Assembly (NCBI GenBank): GCA_021397845.1
Contig: CM038039.1
Coordinates: 179,092,526 to 179,156,525, forward strand
From: Areca catechu
Taxonomy: Eukaryota; Streptophyta; Magnoliopsida; Arecales; Arecaceae
DNA: 64,000 bases
Reading direction: 5' to 3'
Made by a program: the position numbers and the translations under genes. The notes under the pieces are model-generated. The model was not told where the DNA came from. It saw only the letters and a program-made list of their open reading frames with translations, and ran no database searches. Positions within the stretch are counted from its first letter, which is position 1. Every line of letters begins with the position of its first letter. This document shows positions 55,831 through 64,000 of the stretch, piece after piece.

Positions 55831-57240
55831 TCATGATTTTTGCTTACCTCTTCTTCATGTAGTTCACTTGATTATTTGTCTTTGAGAGTCAAATCTTTTA
55901 ATCCATGTTCTAGTGTACCTGCATCATCATCAGCAAGATCTTCTTTTCTAGAAGATGTAATGTTAGATTCATTGAAAATAATATATATTGATTATTCTAC
56001 AGTCAATGTTCTTTTATTGAAAAATCGATAGGCTTTATTATTTAAAGAATATCCAAGAAAAATAGCCTCATCTGATTTTGCATCAAATTTTTCAAGAATA
56101 TCCTTTCCATTGTTAAGAACAAAAATATTTATATCCAAAAACATGAAAATATTTAATATTAGGTTTTCTATTGTTCCATAGTTCATAGAGGGTTTTTCTA
56201 ATGATAGGTCTAATCATAACACTGTTCAAAATATAGCATGCAGTGTTTACAGCTTCAGCCCAAAAGTATTTTGGAAGATTTCCTTCACAAACCATTATTC
56301 TGGACATCTCTTTCAAAGTACGATTCTTTTTTTCTACAACACCATTTTGCTGTGGTATTCTAGGAGCTGAGAAGTTATGGTCAATACCGTCCTTTGTGCA
56401 AAAGTGATCAAAATATTGATTTTCAAACTTAGCGCCATGATCACTATGAATTGAAATAACAGACAGATTTTTCAAATTTGTAACTCTTTTATAAAACTTT
56501 TTAAATACTTTGAATGTTTTATCTTTATGTGCAATAAACAAAACACATGTGTATCTTGAAAAATCATCTACAATCACATGGCCATATTTCATACCACCTA
56601 GGCTTGTAGTCCTAGTAGGTCCAAATAAGTCCATGTGAAGTAGCTCTAAGGGTCTAGTAGTAGAAACAATATTTTTAGATTTAAAACTCTCCCTCACTTG
56701 TTTTCCTAATTGACAAGCATCGCAAACATAATCAAAATTAACTTTAAATTTTGGCAAACATTTGACTAAATCCTTTGAATAAGTTTAGCTATAGTATCTA
56801 TACTAGCATGTCCAAGTCATCTATGCCATAGTAAACTTGATTCCTTACTCTTGTCATTCATTGCTACAAGACTTGTATTGCTTGACATAGCCAGATCATT
56901 AAGACTACTATATAAATGTTAGCAAGTCTATGTCCAATGAATTTAGTACTAGAGTCAAGTGGATCAACTACTATACATATTGATGACTTGAAGAAAACAT
57001 TAAAACCAATGTCACAAAGCTGACTAATACTTAAAGATTATGATTTAATTTTTTTACAAGTAACATATTTTTAATAAATGTAGAAGGAGTAATTTTGATT
57101 TTACCGATACTGATTATCCTTCCTTTTCGATTATCACCAAATGTTACCATTCCACCATCTTTTCATTCTAGGATGAGGAATTGATCAATATCACCCGTCA
57201 TGTGTCTTGAATAGCCACTATCCAGATACCATCTTTTCTT
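55831..57240 (-). pseudogene. pol: C2 protease and integrase
   Basis: The integrase is open from 56757 to 56113: CDACQLGKQ, then Asp in HMDLFGPT, Asp in HSDHGAKF and Glu in NGVVEKKN with the normal 35-residue spacing. The catalytic triad is complete. The C-terminal part follows at 56186-55992. Protease, just upstream (about 57240-57160), keeps WYLDSG. Stops near 56780-57050 separate the two. Confidence 0.84.
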
Positions 57241-59040
57241 TATATTTGTGGCTGTAAGATATCCCTGCAAAACAATTATTTAATAAATTTAGGTACCTAA
57301 GCTTTCTTGGATCCTTGCAAGTTAGTAGAAATGGTTCCTTTTGGAACCCAAACTTTCTTAATTTTTTTTTGTCATTATGTTTCAAATGACATTCAAATGC
57401 CTTATGACCAAAGTTATTACAAGCATAGCATACAATCCTTGACTTTGAATAAAAAGTACGAGATGATGCAAATTTAGGTTTAAGTTGTTTTGAAGTAATG
57501 AACTTAGGAGCATATGATATAGATGTAGAAAATTTGTTTGAAATTGAATCTTTGTAACCAATTCCAAACTTATTATTTTTCTCTCTTTGATCTTTCAAAA
57601 TTAATTCAAGATTGTTGGAACTTAAGGTTAGTTTTTCAACCAAAGGCTTTAGCTTTTGAACTTCTTTCCTTAAATCATCATTTTCATTTTGTAAACCTTT
57701 GTTTTTCTCAATAAGCTCTTCTTTTTCAAATTGGGTGGTTTTAAGTCTTTTACAAACTAAACTTAATTTTCTTTGCAAAATATTATTTCTTTCACCAAAC
57801 TCATTTTTATCTTTTTCAATTACATCATAATGATTTTTCAAGGTTTTCATTTTCAAACCAGCTTTTTATATTCTACATGTAATTCACAAAATGCATTATG
57901 CAATTCATCATATGTAAATTTTAAGTTAGGTTCAGAAGTAGTTACCTCATCCTCCAAACCCATAAGACAGATTTGTGCAGTCTTTGTTGTCTCTTCATCC
58001 TCTTCAGTGGATGTAGATTCATCACTGTCACTCCATGCTACAAGCATTGTCTTCTTCTTCTTTCTGGTGATCATCTTTTTCTTTGCTTCAGGACAGTCAG
58101 GATGGATGTGTCCCGGCTTCTTGCATCCATAGTAGATTGGTACTTGATCTTTCTCCTTTTCTTTGTCTTTTTCTCTTTCTCTCCCAAAATCTCTTTTTCT
58201 AAATTGCTTTCTCCATCTATTAATTTTTCTTCTGCCCATAAACCTTTTAAATCATCTCATTATAAGGGCTATCTCATCATTTTCTAAATCATCATCATCT
58301 GATGAGTCTGAGTCTTCATTCTTGTCCTTTTCTGTAGCTTTAAATGCTATAGCTTTCTTTCTTTTGGTATCTTCATCAGTCTTTTGTCGCATAGCTAATT
58401 CTTGTGTAATTAGTGATCCAAGCAGTTCATCCAGTGGTAGAGTGTTCAGGTCCTTCGCCTCTTGAATAGCTATCATTTTAGCTTCCCATTTACCTGGCAA
58501 GGATCTCAAAACTTTTTGGACAAGATCAGCATTAGTGTAAGTTCTACCAAGACTTTTAAGACCATTTATAATATCAGTAAAGCGAGTATACATAGCAGAT
58601 ATAGTCTCACTAGGATCCATCTTAAATAACTCATAGTTATGCACAAGAAGATTGATTTTTGATGTTTTGACTTGTAATGTGCTTTCATGTGTAATTTCTA
58701 GCTTGTCCCAATTTTCTTTAGCAGAATTACAAGTTGAAATTCTGTTAAACTCATTTGGATCCAAAGCATAATACAATAAATTCATTGCTTTGGCATTCAG
58801 CTCTGCTAATTTTATATCATTTTCGTCCCAATCTTCTTCTGGTTTGGGAACCTCTATATCATTAACTTTAATAATGGATGTGTGAGGTCCTTTCAAGATA
58901 ATTTTCCATAAATGAAATTCTATGACTTGAATGTATATTTTCATTCTTGCCTTCAAATATGTATAATAGGTTTCGATGAAAAGTAGAGGCCGATTTGAGG
59001 ATTGACCTTCAGCCAATGAAGTCCTCATGGGATGTGCCAT
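57218..59040 (-). pseudogene. gag: C2 gag (UBN2-type), nearly open in three pieces
   Basis: Starts at 59040 (MAHPMRTSLAEGQSSNR). 59040-58252 holds the UBN2-type core (PKPEEDWDENDIKLAEL, FNRISTCNSAKENWDKLEI, LDELLGSLITQELAM). 58239-57853 is basic with a zinc knuckle, where YYGCKKPGHIHPDC stands with Tyr in place of the first Cys. 57856-57218 is a coiled coil ending with CYACNNFGHKAFEC. One stop lies at about 58249 and a frame change at about 57855. Capsid role. Confidence 0.85.
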
Positions 59041-59086
59041 CTATCTTTACACTAATTAAATTTCAGAGACTCTGCCTAATACCACT

Positions 59087-59564
59087 TGTTGCCCAGGTGG
59101 CTTTCCAAGAGGGGGGTGAATTGTAATTAATTTTTATTTTTTCATAATTATGTGCACTTTGAAATTCTTTTAGTATTGTGGTGCAATATGCAATGCAGAA
59201 GAAAATAAATAAATGCAATAAGACAATGAAAGTACAAGCACAAACACAAAGAGAATTAAAGTGGTTTGGAGCAACCGGCTCCTACGTCCACTATCCAAGC
59301 ACCACTTGGGATTTCCACTATATCTCCCAATCAAAATACAGTCGGATTGTTTTACCAGGCTCACAATCCAAACCTACACACTTTGGTTTTACCGGGATTA
59401 CTAAAGAAACCCAAACTCCCTTGGTTTTGAATGGGATCACCAAAGAAACCCTAATACTTAGTTTTATACCGGGATCACCAAGAACCCAACTTAGGCTTTT
59501 ACAAGGCTCACCTAAAAACCTTCAACCCTCTCTTAAGACACAGCTCCTTGCTATTCTTAGAGAG
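59087..59564 (-). repeat. C2 5' LTR, first segment
   Basis: Homologous to 48593 onward. Cut at 59564 by T2. The primer site next to it (59070-59086) is mutated (TAATACCAC next to CTCTGC). Confidence 0.85.
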
Positions 59565-61288
59565 TGATGGGGCCAGATCGCTGATGTGGCATGAGGCAGC
59601 TGACGTGGTGCGAGGTAGCTGACGTGGAGCCCCCATCAGACGCCATGACAAGCTTTTAACACGAGCGCCTTCACCGGGCTGAGCTCCCCTGAAGCAACAC
59701 CTCTGCCCACCGAAGCTGAGCTCCATCCTCCGCCAGGTCCATTCCCGTAAGCCAGGAACACCTAGGCCGGAGTCGAGTCCGAGTCCCCACCGAAGGCGGA
59801 CCCCTCGAAATCGAGCCCCGTGGTCAGGAGTCGAGCTCAGCATCCTCCGCCACGAGGTGCCCCTCCGAGCTCAGGTCCCTGGGGTTGGGTGGCACCCCAG
59901 TGCCGAGCTCGCCTTAAGCGAGGCCCTATGGTCAGGAGTCGAGCTCAGCCTCGTCCACCACCAGGCACCCCTCCGTAGCCAAGCTCAGCCCATCTCCATC
60001 ATGCCGAGCAGCACCAGGCGAGTCCACTAAACGCGGGCCCTACCCTTCCAACTCGGCCTTCAGTTCAAACCAACGTGCCAGCTGCCAAGGGAGCCATGCC
60101 TCCCCTCCAAGGATAGTGATGATACTCCCAAGGGCCGTACGACAACACCAACCATGCCCCAATTAATGCCCACAGCCGTCACTCACTCCAGAAAGAAAGG
60201 AAAGCTCACATCAAGGCACCATGCCCTCCACCGATCTACCGTACAACCAGAGAAAAGACCCTACCAGAGAGCGTGGGTCCCAAGATCGGTGGCCCACCGA
60301 TCGAGGCCTTGTCAAGCTCCTAGGAGGGGGACAGGCAGAAGAAATGTTAGAGATTTATGGAAGCTTCCTCAACTGTCAAAACAGGAAAGACGTCCCGTCT
60401 ACGTCACGGTACCTCGCTGTACATGACAGCGAGGGGAGATCCCAAAGCAAACCAAAGTAGAAAATCCTGCCAGAGTAAGCAAAAGAGGTATCTATATCTG
60501 ATCCAGTATCACTACATCCATAGCATACTTCTCAATTCAAGAACACCAGATGAACCAGAGCAACACAAGGGAGGAAAGCCAGAGAGGAGGGCAAGACCAC
60601 CTCGGCCAACACCACTCCCAGCTCATCCTTATCTTCCACTCACACTATATTCACTCCTCCTAGCATGGAGCTCATCCAGAGGGGCTCAACTAGGAGGATC
60701 TGTTTTCCTAGATCGTCACTAACTTGACCGTCAGAGTGCCCCCACTGGGATTCCGGACTCGGGTCACTGACATTGCTTCCTTGCAGGTCCCGAGGCACCA
60801 GAGGCATTCCCATGCGAGTGGACGCATGACACCCGACTCCGTCAGCAGCTACGGGCCATGACGATCTTGGCGGCAACAGATTGGCATGCAAGGTAGGGGG
60901 ATGGATAGATTAAACCACTTGTGTCTAGTCCAGTCCCTGTTCAAGCAATCCATCAGAAGGATGGTGACCACTTAGGCAAGGGGAGTCTCACCCAGCCATG
61001 CGGAGGCATCCCTTTCCCTCGGGAACCTGCACGATCCGGAGATGGAGCCGCTTGCCCCGGTTCAACCACCTCCACTAGAAGTTCAGTTGACTGTACTCAC
61101 TCAGCAGATGCACACTGTCACTACAGCAGTGCACCAGCTTTAGCACCAACATCGATCTTTGGCTACACACCAGCAGCCAGAGACCCCCGCGACCCACGCC
61201 ACATGATGGGGACATTGAGCCAGTTCAGATCCAACCAGTTCAGACCCAGCAGCCAGCCCAGATCTCGGTGCCAGCCTAGCACGGATCT
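59565..61288 (+). mobile_element. T2: Tat-type element, 5' end
   Basis: LTR 59565-60878 (TGATGGGGCCAG to GGCGGCAACA), then the same primer-site phrase as T (GATTGGCATGCAAGGTAGG, 60879). The U5 end shares ACTTGACCGTC and TTGCAGGT with T. A gag start at 60961 (MVTT) stops at codon 5, but 61080-61205 still aligns with T's gag N-terminus. G4 cuts it at 61288. A two-copy 111-bp repeat (GGTCAGGAGTCGAGCTCAGC at 59822 and 59933) lies in the LTR. Confidence 0.8.
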
Positions 61289-62685
61289 TGATGTATTTTT
61301 TAATTATTTTATTATTTTATGGGTGTACGTGGGATTCGAGAGATATCGGAGATCAGATTTTTTTTATTTCTTTTAGAGTTATCGGAATACTTTAGTCATT
61401 CCGATTACTTTGAGATTTTTTAGGGGATTTAGTTTTATCGGTTGTTATCTTAGTTTATTTAAGAAGCTTTTGTCATCGAATAAAATTAGCGAATATTATT
61501 TGAGAAAAGAATTCAAGGTGCATCCCGATTCCTTCCCCCCTCTCTTCTTCTTGTTCTCCCCTTTCTCTCGCTCATCTCTCCCGGTTCCTCTCCTTCTTCT
61601 CTGTGTTTTCTCCTGGCTATTTCTCCTTCCCTTCCCTGTTCTTTCACTTACTCCCTGTTAATATCAAACTCCCGGTTCCCCTTCAAGCCTTCACTGAAAA
61701 CCCAAAAATATCCATCACCCGGCTGATCCCACCTCGCCGCCCGTGCCGCTAAAAACCAGAACCACCCAAAGCCCTCTGTGAAGCCCGATCTCAGCCCACC
61801 AGAGAGCTAGCCTTCCACCGGTCATCTCCCCTTCGATCTCTAGAACAGGACACGGGATTGAGCCATCCGCCCCACCGCACAGTCCCTACAACCAAGCGCC
61901 CCATCGCGAAACCCCTCCGCATGGCCCGAAGCCGAGCATCCCATCCACGCTCTGCCTCAGTCCATCTTCACTGCCAGCAGCCGACTAGCACCACCCCGGG
62001 CCATCTAGAGCCGTCGCCCCTCCCGTCTGTGTCGCCGCCTCCGCTCAGCACCACATCTGGTGAAGCCCCGCCAGAACTCCCTCGCTCCACCGTCGCTGCC
62101 GTCGTGCCCTCCACGGTCGCCGCACGGCATCCGCTGCCCGCCACCGAGACCACCGCCATCGCAGCCCAGCCCCATCACCGGCAAGATCCCACCGGATCTC
62201 CCCTCTGCCAGGTCCCCTGTACCTCTCGGTGTTGATCCATGGTGAATGAGAAAAAAAAATAGCATGAATGTGAAAGCTTTCACGTTCGCAGCTGCCGACT
62301 TCTGCATCGCACGAATCCCAGAGCACATGAATCCTAGAGGCGCACGGATCTCAAAGTCTCATGGATCTCAGAGCATATATTTCAAAGCATTAGATTTTAA
62401 TTAATTTTTATTTGATTTAGGATTGATATATTGCTTGTTTTTTGGTGTTCCAGGTATAATGGCTTCAGATCCACCTCGCTCGTGAACTACTGGTCCGGAT
62501 TTTGGATGATCTTAAGACGATCTCCCTTTTCTAAATTTCGTAAGATTCCATGTTTTTGGGTGAGATCCACTTTGATAACCTAACCCAATTGATTGCTGGT
62601 TATTTTTATTTAATTCGATTTAATTTAATTAAATTGGACATCCTAATTTAGAGATTGTTTCTTAACGATCAACGGTCCGACACCA
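61289..62685 (+). repeat. G4 5' LTR (about 1.4 kb)
   Basis: Starts TGATGTATTTTTTAATT and ends GTCCGACACCA, although the end could be 62717 if the second primer-site copy marks it. Pro- and Ser-rich ORFs on both strands at 61858-62328 follow CCG/CAC composition and are not convincing. Confidence 0.75.
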
Positions 62686-62735
62686 GTTTTGATATCAGAG
62701 CGTACAGTACCACATCAAAATTGGTATCAGAGCAA
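62678..62735 (+). promoter_or_regulatory. G4 duplicated LTR-end/primer-site unit
   Basis: TGATATCAGAGC (62690-62701) and TGGTATCAGAGC (62722-62733) lie 32 bp apart. Each is preceded by an LTR-end-like word (GACACCA, CACATCA). Confidence 0.8.
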
Positions 62736-62766
62736 TAGGTTAGGTTAGGATCAATTTTAATTTTGC

Positions 62767-64000
62767 ATGACAACTAGGTCAGGAAACAAGTATCAATCAG
62801 AACATTCTTCTTTAGATAACAAAATGGATCCCAGTTTAGAAGCTGCCCTTCAAGTAATCATGGGTAGACTTGAAAAAATTGACAGCAAGTTAGGATCTTT
62901 AGATGCCAGGGTATTAACTCTTGAAGAGGAACGACTAGTGAATACCAATTACCCTATTAGGAACTCTTCATCAAGAGTTACAGATCCTAGAGTTCCAGAT
63001 CCTAGAGACCCTAGAGACCGAAATGACTACCTAGATTATGATGGTGGTCGTACTCAAATCCTTCGCCTGACCCTAGGGATCGACATGATTATCTAGGTAA
63101 TCATCCAACACTTAGGCCTTATCACAACCCAATTGATCAAGATGAACGAATCATGAGAAGTGTTAAGGTTGACGCCCCAAGTTTTGTAGGTCGCCTGGAC
63201 CCCAAAGAATATATTGACTGGGAAGCTGATATGGACCATTACTTCTCCTGGTATGATATGTCTGAGGATAGAAAAGTTAGGTTTGCCCAAATGAGATTGT
63301 TAGGTCAAGCAAAGCTATATTGGCACAATGTCCAGAGGTTAGACATTCATAGGAGACAGGACCCCGTCGGAACATGGGATGAGATGAAGGATAAGCTTCG
63401 AGAGAAGTATCTTCCTGCATCTTATCAACAGCGACTTTTGGACCAATGGCAAAGGTTGACCCAAGGAACTAGACTTGTAAATGATTACATAGATAAATTT
63501 GATGAATACCTTATGCGATGTAATGTGCGTGAAGACCCATCTGTCACTTTATCCCTGTTTAGAGCTGGTCTGAGAGTGGATATCCAAAATGAATTGTTTT
63601 TAAGAGAAGTTTATAGTCTAGAGCAAGCATATCAATTAGCTCAAGACTATGAAAGATTTCAGCAAATGTCTATCACTCGTAGATCTGAACTTTCTAGACC
63701 AGGAATTTTAGGTCCAAGGCCTAGCATGAACCAAGCCTCGACTGGTCCACAACCTAACATTAGTCAGACCCCTGGTAGTCGACCCCCGAGAGATGACAAA
63801 GGAAAAGGGATTATAGGGGAAACTTCCCGTGGAAATAGCTCTAAGATCCACTGCTTTAGATGTAATGGGATAGGTCATGTAGCTAGCCAATGTCCATCTA
63901 GAACCTTGCATATAGGGACACTTGAAGAACAAGAAGATCTAGGTGATGTCCTTGAAGAAGAAGTTTACACTGTTGACCCAGGATTAGTCGATGCCTACGA
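62767..64000 (+). pseudogene. gag: G4 gag, one frameshift, runs off the window
   Basis: ATG at 62767 (MTTRSGNKYQSEHSS). A 1-bp loss between about 63040 and 63060 shifts the frame. From 63060 it is open to the window edge (about 313 codons). Retrotrans_gag core: DPKEYIDWEADMDHYFSW, LREKYLPASYQQRLLDQW, SLFRAGLRVDIQ, LREVYSLEQAYQLAQDYERF. The zinc knuckle CFRCNGIGHVASQC near 63853-63895 is intact. G1's gag has the same order and wording, so the two belong to one gypsy lineage. Apart from the single frameshift it looks well kept. Confidence 0.86.

Larger units (their letters stand above)
48593..59564 (-). mobile_element. C2: SIRE-like Ty1/copia element with env-like frame
   Basis: A minus-strand copia. 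3' LTR 48593-50065, spacer, env-like frame (52422-50804), pol end (53069-52765), solo LTR S3, remaining pol and gag (59040-54472), and a 5' LTR from 59087 cut by T2 at 59564. The extra frame after pol and the LLHMDLFGPTRTTSLGG integrase motif are typical of the SIRE/Maximus group. It has the same orientation and family type as C, 425 bp away, but is a separate insertion with its own ends. Confidence 0.87.
61289..64000 (+). mobile_element. G4: Ty3/gypsy element, 5' end
   Basis: 5' LTR, doubled primer site, gag, then the right edge of the window. It is inserted in T2; the left flank is GATCT (61284-61288). Its gag is close to that of G1, but its LTR is unrelated. Confidence 0.85.

Noticed and set aside
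61858..62328. Pro/Ser-rich ORFs in the G4 LTR
   Set aside because: A composition effect of CCG/CAC-rich sequence, read on both strands and inside the LTR.

Overview
This 64 kb window is plant nuclear DNA, and nearly all of it is LTR retrotransposons inserted into one another. I found no host gene, rRNA, tRNA or CRISPR array. The element types (Ty1/copia with SIRE-like members, chromodomain Ty3/gypsy, Tat-type Ty3/gypsy), the tRNA-iMet-type primer sites (TGGTATCAGAGC) and the long LTRs fit a large angiosperm genome, perhaps a monocot. The species cannot be named from this sequence. Labels used below (A, C, C2, G1-G4, T, T2, S1-S3) are mine.

Left half. Copia C (minus strand) is the outer host. 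Its pol is cut at 40154 by the gypsy element G1 (minus), which runs off the left edge. G1's 5' leader carries copia A (2462-18891, target duplication GTAAG). A has been hit by a solo LTR, S1 (10281-12699), which splits its primer site, and by a truncated gypsy, G3 (13178 to about 17700, plus), inside its right-hand LTR. G1's 5' LTR carries a complete Tat-type element, T (19957-39514, plus). T has gag-pol, a 119-bp tandem array and a spliced gene on the opposite strand. T's 3' LTR was in turn hit by the chromovirus-like element G2 (32334-39344, minus, target duplication TTCTC).

Right half. C continues from 40155 to 48167, interrupted by a 2.0-kb solo LTR, S2. A 425-bp stretch not assigned to any element follows. 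A second SIRE-like copia, C2 (from 48593), carries an env-like reading frame and a solo LTR, S3, in its RNase H region. C2's 5' LTR is cut by a second Tat-type element, T2 (59565), whose gag is cut by gypsy G4 (61289 to the right edge).

Working state. Most coding regions are decayed. Many lesions are G:C to A:T changes, as expected from methyl-cytosine deamination. T has the longest open pol (1,337 codons), but its integrase glutamate reads lysine. The most unusual content is: G2 and G3, two copies of a gypsy family in which gag is joined to an integrase remnant with protease, RT and RNase H missing; the spliced antisense gene of T; a 245-bp direct duplication around T; triplicated or duplicated primer sites in G3 and G4; and arrays of the decamer GAGTCGGCTC in the LTR promoters of C and C2.
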